DNA of 64,000 bases, taken from NCBI RefSeq assembly GCF_036320965.1, contig NC_092271.1, positions 25,581,036 to 25,645,035 on the forward strand. Reading direction: 5' to 3'. The DNA is from Panulirus ornatus (Eukaryota > Arthropoda > Malacostraca > Decapoda > Palinuridae). Made by a program: the position numbers and the translations under genes. Positions 11,207 through 24,823 of this stretch are shown here, piece after piece. Each line of letters begins with the position of its first letter. Positions within the stretch are counted from its first letter, which is position 1. A model generated the notes under the pieces. The model did not search any database and had not been told where the DNA came from. It was given only the letters and a program-made list of their open reading frames with translations.

Positions 11207-14200
11207 GTTAGCCAGTGCAACATTACTAGCTTGGGTGTGGAGTTTACAAACCCCCCCTCAAGTTACCAAGTTCCCTATTACCTACGTTACTACCATCATT
11301 GAGGTTAGAGAACCGTATCGTAATCTCACATTATGTAATATTTCCACCTTCTAGTATACGTTACTTATCCTTCACGTTACCCAGTTTCCTGGCATCTACC
11401 TTGCCATCATCGCTCACGATAGCGAGTAGTAGACTAGCAATACCTCCAAAGCTATATTACTACTAGTACCACAAGGGACCCAGTTCTCTTACCACACTTA
11501 CTTATCTCGCCAAGGTTACATTCCCTAATGCTTGCACATTCTCTTATTTCCAAGTTACCCAATGCTCGATTATGTACCTGGTCATCATCATCCGTAAGTT
11601 TGTGACCAAATTAGTTAGTTTTGTAGGGTCTACCTCGCCATCATGCCTGAGTTGGAGCCTCTACATCACTATGGGCAGGTTAATGCCAAAACACAGTGAT
11701 AAAAAAAAAATGGTAGACAGTGGAGGTTCGCAAAAACAGATGAAGAGTTGCATTGACCAGACTGGAAGACATCCTGCCTTTATCATCCCCCAGAGGTACG
11801 AAGTGTTGTCGAAACCCACACACCACAAACCTGAGCCCACACAGTGTATATTCATAGTATGATCGTGGGAGAGAAGTGTGTATTCACAGGAAGAACATTG
11901 GAGAAAGTAAGTGAAGGTGCGCATTCGCACAGCAGTAGAATCTAAAAAAAAAAAAAAAAAAAAAAAAAAATAAAAACCGGTGAAAATGGACAAAAATATG
12001 TATATATTTATTAATCTATTTATATATTCCTAAAAAAAGGAAAAGAATGTGGTGAAAGTAAGTGTTTGCAAAAGGACAAATTATCTAACCCATTTTTTTT
12101 TTTTTTAACGATTAAAAATATTTACTTTTTTGGCGAGGTTATTATTAGTGAAACCCGGTTGGCGAAAGCCGCAGACTTGTGCAGAGACATTTGCCTGTAT
12201 GGAAGACAATCTCGAGAGTGTAAATGACCTGACACGTAGAGGGTAATTTTAAAAGGTTATATTATAATGAGTCTGACATAAGTGAGTTGTTATCTTAGTG
12301 CTCAGATACTCAGAGGCTAATCTTATAAATGAGATGGTAATGGGCAAGACTCATCGAGACTAAATAGAATGGTATTGTTATGAGCCGCTCACTGGGATGC
12401 TGATTTTATAAATGGAGTGGTGGTATTGCAATGGGTAAGACAGGTAGAGGCGAATGCCAAGAATGGGATACTGTTACGAGCGAAACGTAAAACTTTACCG
12501 CAGTGGTTGTAGGGAGATAGGCGCTCCTGTGGTGCAGGCAGAGTGGAAGTTAACCGAGAAGGGTTAGGTAAGGGGATTCCCGGTGACTCATCCACGTTCT
12601 CCTTCCAGGAGCATGCGCGGACGCTCAAACACACCCTCATATACATGTATGTACGTGCAAATATGATGGGTCCCGAGTTAGAAACTGGGCAAGAAATGTT
12701 ACAAAAGATATGAAGTATATTTCTAAGATAGTGAAGTTTATGGTGAATAGAATAAGTTAAGTAATGAGACTGTGAATACAGACGTATAGTTTAAACAGTA
12801 GTATGAATATTAAGTTTGCGAGATGGGGCCCTATGAGAGTAGAACTCCCCCTTACTCCATAGATAGATAACACACACGCACACACACACACACACACATA
12901 TTTAAAGTTTCAGTATTTAATGTGTGCATTGTCAGTATTTTAGGCCTCTGTTTTCAGTTATTACACTTACATAAATAATCTTAAGTAATTACATAGACAC
13001 ACACTATAAGCCACTGTGGTGCAGTACATAGCATTCAAATCCAATATTCTAAAGGATCATGATATTAATCCCAGACAGCACCCAGCTCTCGACCAACCCA
13101 ACTGTCCACCCATCTTGTTTGGGCTGGTCAAAGAATAGGGTGCCTACAAGTGTACGTATACTTAAGATGTATATACAAGATGTATATACACGGGGCAGCA
13201 TGTGTAAACCAAAAGCCCTATAAGACATAAATAATTGATTCATGCACACTCCCCACCCCCCACCTTGTCACTGGCAACAGGGTAAGACGTGGTACTCATA
13301 CGTATGAAAAGTGGGGGAAACATGAAACATATTCCATGCTGGGATAGATCTGGGAAGTATAAGAGAAAGGACATCAGAGAAAATATAGAGAATCTTACTA
13401 AGATTAAAATATGATGTCTTGCAATAATGTGTTAGTGATGCAGCCATTAACCATTATTTAAACCTATTGGCTGGTCATCCTCATTTATATCTTGCAATTT
13501 TAACCTGTATAATCACCATTAGGTAATCACCCCCATGTTCATAAAATCTATATAAGATCTCAAACTTGTCCATTTGCAGCAATTCAAATGTTCATTGATT
13601 TCATAGTTTGTAAGTGATGAATATACAGAAAATGAAAGTTATATTTAGTCATATTTATTATCAATTATGAATTAGGATTTGCAGTATTTGTTACTGAAGG
13701 TGCAACTGTGATGGGGGGAGGTTAGAAGCTGCATGACTTTCCCTTAGATAATTAAGAAAACTTTAATTGATCAAGATATTTTTTATTTTCCCATACCCTT
13801 AGGGATGCTATAATGAACTTTTAGGTAAAGCATTATCTTTGTTCTCAGGTTTTGGCACATGCAGTTACATCAGCTGGAACCCAGCCAGCTGCATTGGAAA
13901 ATGCTCGCCAACTCCTTAGTTATTCTCTCATTCACCCAGCCATTACGGCAGAAGAACGGCGTGCACTCACACATTGGCTACGGGCACTTGAAGAAAGATT
14001 GGCAGAACTCCGAAGACGACCTCCCAACCAACAAAGAGAAGGTAAGAGGAAAAGCTTATTGCTCTATGTACATCACTGATATATTTAGGCGGAGCGGATG
14101 GGTAACAAAGCAATTCCTTTTTTTATTAAAGATGGGAAGATACCAAGGGACAATCTAAATAGAAAAAGCTTTTATGGTTCCATACATCACTGAGAAAGAA

Positions 14201-14457
14201 AGTTATCCAGATATGGGCTCACTGTTGTTGCACCAAGTTTATATATATAAATATGTACATGTGTATGTATGTGTATGTCTGTGTATGTATATGTAAATGT
14301 ATGTTTATGTGTATGTTAATATGTATGTGTATGTATATGTACGTGTATGGGCATTTATGTATATATGTGTATAAGAGTGGTTAGGTTGTTCTTTGTCTGT
14401 TTCCTGGTGCCACCTCACTGACATGGGAAATGGCAATCAAGTATAAGTAAATAGTTA

Positions 14458-14529
<72 letters not shown>

Positions 14530-14863
14530 CCCTGGGGATAGGGGAGAAAGAATACTTCCCACGTTTTCCCTGCATGTCGTAGAAGGCGATTTTGTGTGAT
14601 CGGGGCCTGAACATGCAGGAGGGTGAAAGGAGGGCAAGGAATAGAGTGAATTGGAGCGATGTGGTGTACCGGGGTTGACGTGCTGTCAGTGGATTGAATC
14701 AAGGCATGTGAAGCGTCTGGGGTAAACCATGGAAAGCTGTGGTATGTATATTTGCGTGTGTGGACGTATGTATATACATGTGTATGGGGGGGGGTTGGGC
14801 CATTTCTTTCGTCTGTTTCCTTGCGCTACCTCACAAACGCGGGAGACAGCGACAAAGTATAAA

Positions 14864-14894
<31 letters not shown>

Positions 14895-14976
14895 TTTCCC
14901 CCCGCTCCCTTCCCTTTTAGTCGCCTTCTACGACATGCAGGGAATACGTGGGAAGTATTCTTTCTCCCCTATCCCC

Positions 14977-15058
<82 letters not shown>

Positions 15059-17804
15059 CGCTACCTCGCTAACGTGGGAAATGGTGAATAGTATGAAAAG
15101 AAAAGATATATATATAAACAGTATACTTAGATATTGTATTATGGTATTGTAACATGATAAGAATTTTATGGTAATTATTTTGAAAATTAATTTGACATGT
15201 ATTATGATAATCATAGTAATATGGTGCAATCATTTCTCTATACAGGATGTATATAGTAATATGCAGCACTCATTTCATGAAGATGAATGTAGTGAATACT
15301 TCCTAAACATTCAGAATTTTATTAATTTTGCAGTTTTTATAGTAACTTTTTGATGACCCATGACCACAGGATACAACAGTAACAACAATGCAAATTCAAG
15401 TAATGGCCCAACTGTTGGCAAGACAAAATGGAATGACCCACCTCATGTGCCACCTCCAGATACTGGCCAGGTATGGACTTGCACTTTACAATTTAGTGAA
15501 TACTGTATGAATGCCAAAATAGTATTCCTTATAGGAGAAGCAGTTCCGGTAGATAAGATTGAGATTAAGTAAGAGGCATAAAAGAGCATCCCAAGAAAAA
15601 AATTGTTATGACTAAGATTAAGAAAGTATGACTTATAATAGTTCAAGCTCCAAACTGATGTTGACTTAAGTTAACTATCTGTTGAAATAGTGCCATGAGA
15701 GGCTTAACTGAACATATTTTAATATAATTATTCATCATGCAAAAAGAGTGTCGGATGTGATTGGGATTAGGCTGTTCTTGTGGCAGTCTGTATGAGCTCG
15801 TACGAGTTCAATACATTTATGTTCCCAAAATGCAGACCAAGAGCTAAATGATCTATTATGGCTGGAGATCATTGACAGAAATATTGTGGAAGCCTAATCC
15901 TGAACTGTTGAATGAGGTCCTGTTGATGGTTTGAGTCACAAATGTCAGTTTTTCAAGCACATCTTGATGGGTGATGTAGGAGGAACTGAGAATGATCTTT
16001 TATGCCTGTTTCTCAATGTTCCAGTAATGTGGTGGGTAAGAAAGATCACACAGTGAATGAATAGGTAAGTTTGGGAACAATGAAAGTTGTATAGATGTCT
16101 CTGATTTCAGATACAGGGAGTCCAAAAGTCTTAGGTGAACAAAGAATATGTTGATTGCTGAAGATTTGGTTTTTGATCCACAGTGGTACATACCAAGAAT
16201 CTTGTTGGACTGCCCTATACATATGTTAGGGATGTTCTATTCATGAAATTTCTTAGTAGATTTTGTGAAAATATTTCATCCATTGGCAGTAGAAATAGAG
16301 CAAGGCATTGATAGACAAATGAGTAGAATGATACTTAGACTGAAGTTTTAACAAACTGGTAATATTGATTTGATTGTCATTTTTGGTGCAGATTTGCTGT
16401 GTGTCTGTCAGACGCCATAGATGAAGCATCATATTCTTTTACAGTATCTTTAGTAAAATCTTTGTAATTTCATGTAATTTCTTATTAATGACCTTGCATT
16501 AGAGAATTGAGGTTTTCTAATTACAATTTTTCTTTTAAATATGTTTATTATATCCCTTATCCCTTGTTTGGTTTTCTATGTAGTCTTTTTTTTTTTTCTA
16601 AGCCAAAGACACTAGTACTCTAAGCCATTTTCTAGTATTCATTTGCAAAAATCTTAACTCACACACTCATATTATATATGTTTGCAGTTTTCTGTGGTAG
16701 CAAGATAGTGCCAGTAATAAAGAAAAGACCTCATTCGCTCATCCACTTTCTTGCTGTCATGTGCAATGCACCAAAACCACAGCCCCCTAACCACAACCAA
16801 GCCCCACAAACCTTTCCATAGTTCCCCAGCAGCTTCATATGTCCAGTTTTGGTCCTTAGATAGCACATCACCCCCTGTATACAACATTGTTCCATTTCAC
16901 TGTCCCATACATGACTTTACCCCTCCTGTATGTTCAGGCACCAAACCCTCAAAGCATCTTTCACTCCATCCTTCCACCTCCTTGGTTTCCCTCACTTCCT
17001 TGTTCCCTCGACACCTAACACGTTAAATATTGGTCATCCTCTCCTTATGTCCAAACCATTTCAGCACACAATTTTCAGTTCTCTCATGCATATTCCTCAT
17101 ACTACCACACCTCTCTCTTACCCTATCATACCTCATTAAGTCAGCCCCCTTCACACAATATTTTGTCCTCAAACATTTCATATCCAGCTCATCCACCCTC
17201 TTCTCTCCATATGATGAGGTTTGCACTGTATAGAAAGTTTTCCATTGAATCCTTTATCCAAGCAAGTCCTGGAAAAGTTTTGAGCAATCGTGTTCAGTCT
17301 ACTTTGCCTGGTCAAAAAAATTATTGCTTTAAAATCAAAACCATTTTTGCTTTACCATTGTATGAGGACTATCAGCTCTGTAACATGAACACCTGAATCA
17401 TGTAGTTACACTCTCTCTTATAGTCATATCCAGCTAACAACCTATGCTTCCGCTTTCAGGCTAGGACGCTGACCTCTCCTGCACTGGCTGCCTGGGTTAG
17501 TTATATTTTGTTATTTTTCAAATATCTTTTTTCTTTTTTCACATACTGGATCACTAATGACTTTTTAGTCGTACAGTGCTGGCATAATGTTCATAAATAC
17601 AAACCAGTTCCAGTACATTTGCCATTTCTTATATTTGCCTATCTCTCCTGTTAGTGCTCAGTAGTTTACAAGTTTTTTAATCAAATAATTGTCACTATTT
17701 CCTTGTGTATATGGTGGTCCATGCAAGTTTCTTTCAAGAGGTTTTCCACCATATCTAAATGTCACGAATTCTTTGATAGCTGGGACATTTTTATGTAACA
17801 AAAT

Positions 17805-17843
<39 letters not shown>

Positions 17844-20800
17844 TCAGTTACGACTACTTGGCAAAGTTTGCAGAAAAGGATTCCAAAATAGGTTCCAAGT
17901 TAGTAATTTATTAAAGCTGGACATTTCAAGAAACTAAGTACATGTTTTCATTTTAGTAAATAATTGATAAATAGATAAACAATGACATGATACATACTCA
18001 GAGTTTATCAAAGGTAAAGTAAATTTTACAAAAAAGTGGCTTTAAGATGCCTCACACTCTCAACTCCAGTGCCATGTATGTGAATGAATACAATATTGGT
18101 GCCAGAACTCTTTGGTTCCTTATTAAAAGGGTCACAACATATAGACATATAGATGCCATGGTAATGGTATTTCAAAATTATATTGATGTAGAGAAGAGAA
18201 ATACAGATAAAAGTGTAAGAAAGTTGTGCATGGACAGCCCAACACAAAGTAATAGGTAAAATGAAGGTATAGTGGAAAACACTAATAGTAAATCAATTAA
18301 AGTCTTCTAAAGATGCATTATGCAAACCTAGAATTGTTGACATGTAAATGAAATATGTACATTAGCATGATAATTTGTCTTCATTACCAGGATGATGTTG
18401 GTTGGTGTGGTGGAGCAACTGCAGTAGCTGGAGCTCCTGGTGATGCCCCACAATCACCAAACAACTCTGCCACATCCTCACGCTCTTCTGGCTGTGATTC
18501 CAACCCAGAAGAACAGTGCCAGCCACATCCTGGCATGAGAGGTAACAACTGATGTTACACAGTGGATTCAATAGCATTATCTTCTTTCATAATGATATTT
18601 ATGTGTTTACTACCACAATCACAAACATTACCGCCAAACTTGCTACAAATATGGGGTCCTTGTTTACTTTAAGGGGAAGAAGCAAAAACTTTGGTGACAT
18701 GAATGTAGTATTACTTAGCATTATTTCCTGTTTGCAAAGATATTTTTGCACTGTCCTTCGTAATTCAGCTTGTGATTTAATTAAATATGTTTTGGCAGTA
18801 ATGCACTCCATCATTACATCACTTGTTGTACCTGATGTTTATGATCCTAGTCAGTTCATTTTTTTTGGCAAGCTTACACACAGGTGTAAGTTGAAGACTT
18901 CAGAACTCATCTTAAACCTTGATAGCATGGACAAAAATTTTAAAATGTCCTGTATTACAGATGTTGGTGTGTGGCTCAAGTCTCTGCGCTTGCACAAATA
19001 CTCACCATTGCTCTGCAGTTTAAGCTATGAAGAGCTGTTGGCACTAGATGAAGCAACGTTGGAAAGTCAGGGCGTTACCAAAGGAGCACGGCACAAAATT
19101 GTCTTGTCTATAAACAAGCTAAAGGAACGTCACAAGCAACTAGTCCAAATTGAAAAGGTAAATCATCATTCATTGATATTTGTGATGAACTGAAATAACA
19201 CAGAGGTCAGGTCAGGAAATATGGTGATGTTTTGTATAAACCTTTTTGGGTTGGGTTCAGGACTATGAGGTTTAATTGTTCAGTTTCTTCAGTATGGAAG
19301 TTGCAGCTTGGACATAAGGCATCTTGTGATATATTGAATAGTGTTTGTAATGTTGGAGGGATGGATTTTGTCCAGAATGCAGATAACTCATACATGCAGA
19401 GAAAGCATAATTTCAGATAGGTGCATGTATGGTAGAATTGTGTTTAAGATTGGATTGGGAGAGGTTAAGTGCTTGGTGGGTCAGTTTGGTGTGCATATGT
19501 TTTGTCAGTCATGTTTGTTGGGAGGGTGTAAGTAGCTGAAGTGTGAAGCAGGATAAGCTATTTATTTCTGCTTGGTATTTGGTGGTTGGTTCTAAAGTGG
19601 TTTGGTTGGGAAAGGTCTAGTGCTCTTGCAAGAGCTGAGTGTGAAGCATATTGAGGAGAGACAGTATTAGGAGTGTTTTTGCTTTATTGTGTATAAGTTG
19701 AATGTTTGTAGTTAGGAAGCAGCCAATGACTGTTCTGAGTGTTCTGTTTTGTATGGTGTAACTAATAAATTCAATATATGTTTCTAACCTCCAGGAAGTG
19801 ATGAATGGTGGTAACTTATTATCATGCCTCAATGAACTCAAATCAATAATCCTTACTCCATTCCCACCTTACAGTCCTCCGAGTGAATCTACTCAATCTT
19901 CCCAACACTTAAATAATCCCTCTCACACCTCATCTACTTCTGACCTTACTGCAACGCCTCCATCTTCCACAGTGTCTTCTTCCACTCACACTACATTCTC
20001 TCCATCTTTTACCACTGCTTCTGTTACAACCACCACCACTGCCTCCTCAGCTTCCTCATTGTCAACTTCCACTTCCTCATCTGCTAGTTCATTGAGAAGT
20101 GATGATAGAGAACTTCTGAAAGAAGAAAATGTTGAAGTATCCAGACCTACATTAGAGGCAGAGAGTGGCAACTCCATCCCTGAAAATGATCTGCCTTCTC
20201 AGTTTACACGGGTTATGGGTAAAGGTGAGTGTTTTGGGATGCTTTATAAATTTAGCAGAAGTAATTATGAAGAATTTGTTACTGTGGTATTAAAAAAAAG
20301 TGCAGCATGTAAACAACACATCTCTGTGGGAAAAACTTTGCTCATGTATGTAATTAGTGCCTGTACTTATAAATAAATCAAGGCATTCTTTATATGGCTA
20401 TTTTTGAATAGCCATACAATGATTTTATAGTCACACAAGAAATATGAATGAAAGTCAGTTGAAGACCTGACATTTACCGTTTCTTTGAAAGTTTCCCCTG
20501 CTTCTTGCAGTTGTTTTTTCATATTTGATATTTTATAGTGAAGAACTCATAGCTGTGTTGAAGTTCTGTTAAAATGTTGTGTGTTTTTGCAGCATTTGTT
20601 TTCTAACTTGTTTGGGGATTCCTTTACTGAGCTCCTGGGAAGACACCTTTCCAATTAGAATATTTTGAAACTAAGAATTTTATGGGTGACCCTTATCCCA
20701 GAGTTATTAATTCCTGAAACTGCTTAGTAAAATCTGCTCTTAAATGAAAGTCTGACCACATGCCTATAGTATTGCTCTTAGCATTCCTAGATTAGATGAG

Positions 20801-23800
20801 TAACACTTTTACATCAGTTCCACATATTCCTTTCATATCCAACATAAAGCCACCTGATTAATATCACTGATTCCTGCCTGCATAAGCATTTGGTACTTGC
20901 CCAGTTGAACACAAGCATTTTGCCAAAATGCCTTTGATCATCTTAGATGATGTCATCTCCATATATTAAGTAGAGCAAGTTCTGTACAGAGTAGATCAAA
21001 TCCAGATATCAACTGATATCATTATCCATGTTGCATGCATGGACACCATCAAGCAAAAATCTCCAAACAGAGTTTGACCCTTTAGGAAAAAATTCAAAAG
21101 CTTCATACCTTAATGACTGTCTTGAGTCAGAAGTAGGACAACAATCAGAGCTATGTCATGGACTTGTTACCAGCCCATGCAAGCACTAGAAATGTCAGAG
21201 CCTCCCATAACATCTTACAGTCAAATGTCAGACAGGTAATTTCTGCAAAGGGCCCAGTAAGGTTTAGGATTTCATAAAATCTGAGTGTATGGAGTTAAAT
21301 GTATTTTTGAGGCATGCATATCCTGCCAGCGACCTTCGTCCACTCTATAAGGATTGATGAAAGACATTCATATTACTCTTGTCATCCTGTCAAAGCTGGA
21401 TCTCCAGCTGTTTACATTTTAATTGCAGATGTATAAGGAGCATAAAATATTCTCAAGTTTCTGTGAACTAAATGGATTGGACAAAACTTCATACTCATTA
21501 ACCACATCAGCCATTCTTTTTATAAAGCATCTCATGGAACCTGTATATGCTCAGGAGAAATGCTCTGGGCCCTTTTTGTATTTCACTGGTTCATTGGTTT
21601 AATTGTACACATCCTTTGAATCTTTGAATTATAATTTAATTTTCACTGGGTAAATATTATGATGATAGCAGGGCAGGAAGTCTATGATATGGAATGTGAT
21701 GTCCCAGCCTGCAGGACTTGGGTTAGGAACCTAAGTTTTGCAAAATTAATTCCCATGAATTATGAGTACCCATACAGCATGCACATGATCTACTCCATGT
21801 AAATGGCAATGGAATTTAAGATAAACAATATACAACATAGTGATTCATGAAACATTTTTTTCAGTATGTACGCAGTTGTTAGTAAGTGTGAGACCAGAAG
21901 ATGAGTGTGTTAGTGCTTTCCTAGGGTTAGTAGAAAAATGTGTCAACCATGAGGCATTTACCCCAACACAAGCACGGAGGCTTCAGTCATGGAAACAGCA
22001 AATTATCCGTGTTTGGCATCCACTCCCACCTAAGACTAAAGATAGTCGTCATAATCGCAGGTTAGTGTGTATCTCATGCAATATTTATTTTCCATCTTGA
22101 CTGTTGTGATATCTAATAATTGATTGCCTAATTCTGTGTGGGCAAATTGAAATTTTTCTTCATCCCTAGTGACAGACTGATGGATAATTTCACCCACCAT
22201 AATGATAACATGCAAGTTAATGTAATCATCAAAACAGCAAATCACAGGTGTTCATTACCAGCAAGAGAGTAGCAACATCCCTTCAATCTTGGGTGCTTAT
22301 TAATAGCAGAAGTGTTGATACAGCTCCTCATTCCCTCTCATGGTGACCTGGTGTCTGCCAAACGCACAATTATTGTGTCCACAACACAGTCATCACTTCG
22401 GCTTTTAGGCTGGATTCACCTGAAGTGATTAAACAGAAATTTGGTAGGCAGTGTTGGTCTGTTTTGGTTATGAGGAATCCTTGCTTAGCCACTTTCACTT
22501 CTGCTTCTGGAAACACTGCTTTGACATTGTTAATTTGAAAGGAAATGTAGTCAATAGACATAATTGTATTTTCTAAAGATTTTGTACTTCTGAAAAAGCA
22601 CATTGTAATGAACATTCCTTTGAAATTACTCTTTGATGTGGTGTTGCACAGAAAATTTATTTTAAAGCACACTATCTAGTTAATGTTCCATACATATTTG
22701 TACATAATGAAGTTCATCAAACACATACGTGCTTGAGCAGCACATGGTATGATTCTCACTTTGTTCAACACCGCTGTAATGAAGGACCCATTTCATAAAC
22801 CCAAAACAAGTATGAATTACTAGCAATGCTTTATTATTCAGCATCTGCTGGATTTACACAATTCTGAATACAAGAATGTGTCAGTTACAAGAATATTTCC
22901 AGAAGATATTTTACCTGAAAGTTTTTCGATTCCATATTATTGTTCTAAAATACTGTATTTCTATAAGTAGAACAAAAAAAATTCCATAATAAAGGTGGAA
23001 AAACAAATTATAAATTAAACAGAATTGGACCTGCCATATATTTTCATCAGAGATAAACAGATTTAAGTATTTGTTGTGGACTTTGTTCACCAAGTCATGA
23101 TGAAAGTGGTCGTGGCGAGAGTATCTTCTTAAGATGGACAATACCTTCTCAGTTGATTATCACATGCCTGGATTAAAAACAAGCTTCTCTCCCTTGTTTA
23201 TAATGTGGTCTGAGGGGAACAGTGCGGTAACCATTTGTGTGGGGAAAAATTTTCTTTTAAATTTAGAGTATGTCATCTTTCCTCCCATAAGATGGAGTCA
23301 GCAGTACGGTGGTGATGGATTTCTTGGTGGATCCTTCAGGGTTCCTCGGGTTGGTGGCCAGCGTCATACCCACATCCCAGCAGGACTTCTTGTAGGGGGT
23401 AAAGGTTTTCCTGCACCTCAGCCACATCCACTCTTCGCCTTACCGCCTGCTGCTGCTGCTGCGGCTGCCAGTCTGGGTGGGCTAATGAGTCCACGAAATA
23501 GTTTACCTGGTCTTCCCTCACTTGGTGTAGGGGGGCTGCTTTCTCCGCAACAGTTCCTTGCCAAACGACCCTCTTTGCAAGAGACTCCTTCTGAGGTATG
23601 AATTTATGAAATTAACTATTTAATGTTAATTTCATAAGCAAGTCTAAATAATGAATGTTTTGAAAATGTTTGACCTCGAGACCTGTCACCACATCCCTGC
23701 CCTTAAAATTATTTTTTCTTCTTCTTCCTCAAGATATTAAGCGTTGTCCAGAGTAATTCTTTTTTAAAATTTCCAGGTGGTTATTGCTACAAGTAAAGTC

Positions 23801-24781
23801 ATTCCCATATATTTAAAACACCAGAAACTGAAGTTACAAATATGGAAATTTGAAGATTCCTTTTCTTCATTTACCATTTTGGTTAGAACTTGTGTGACAT
23901 ACAATAAGCTGTAAGGGAATATAGTGATGAAGAAGTCAGAGATAATTAACATATATAAAGGGGTGAGGGTCAAGTCAATTGGGAGGTGAGTTTGAATGGA
24001 GAAAAACTGGAGGAAGTGAAGTGTTTTAGATATCTGGGAGTGGATCTGTCAGCGGATGGAACCATGGAAGCGGAAGTGGATCATAGGGTGGGGGAGGGGG
24101 CGAAAATTTTGGGAGCCTTGAAAAATGTGTGGAAGTCGAGAACATTATCTCGGAAAGCAAAAATGGGTATGTTTGAAGGAATAGTGGTACCAACAATGTT
24201 GTATGGTTGCGAGGCGTGGGCTATGGATAGAGATGTGCGCAGGAGGATGGATGTGCTGGAAATGAGATGTTTGAGGAAAATGTGTGGTGTGAGGTGGTTT
24301 GATCGAGTAAGTAACGTAAGGGTAAGAGAGATGTGTGGAAATAAAAAGAGCGTGGTTGAGAGAGCAGAAGAGGGTGTTTTGAAATGGTTTGGGCACATGG
24401 AGAGAATGAGTGAGGAAAGATTGACCAAGAGGATATATGTGTCGGAGGTGGAGGGAACGAGGAGAAGAGGGAGACCAAATTGGAGGTGGAAAGATGGAGT
24501 GAAAAAGATTTTGTGTGATCGGGGCCTGAACATGCAGGAGGGTGAAAGGAGGGCAAGGAATAGAGTGAATTGGAGCGATGTGGTATACAGGGGTTGACGT
24601 GCTGTCAGTGGATTGAATCAAGGCATGTGAAGCGTCTGGGGTAAACCATGGAAAGCTGTGTAGGTATGTATATTTGCGTGTGTGGACGTGTGTATGTACA
24701 TGTGTATGGGGGGGGGGGTTGGGCCATTTCTTTCGTCTGTTTCCTTGCGCTACCTCGCAAACGCGGGAGACAGCGACAAAG

Positions 24782-24823
<42 letters not shown>

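Noticed and set aside
17460..17495. 36-base microexon with a good acceptor in Smaug intron 3
   Set aside because: Inserted at the phase-0 junction it reads GGC TAG, an immediate stop. Skipping it joins exons 3 and 4 in frame. A poison exon is possible but unsupported.
18552..18960. Open reading upstream of the SAM exon
   Set aside because: It is intron read-through. The split Asp codon joins 18541 to 18961 exactly, and the upstream translation has no SAM-family similarity.
24081..24621. Minus-strand frames of 111-158 codons
   Set aside because: They are antisense to the LINE reverse-transcriptase frame. The sense frame carries the conserved motifs.
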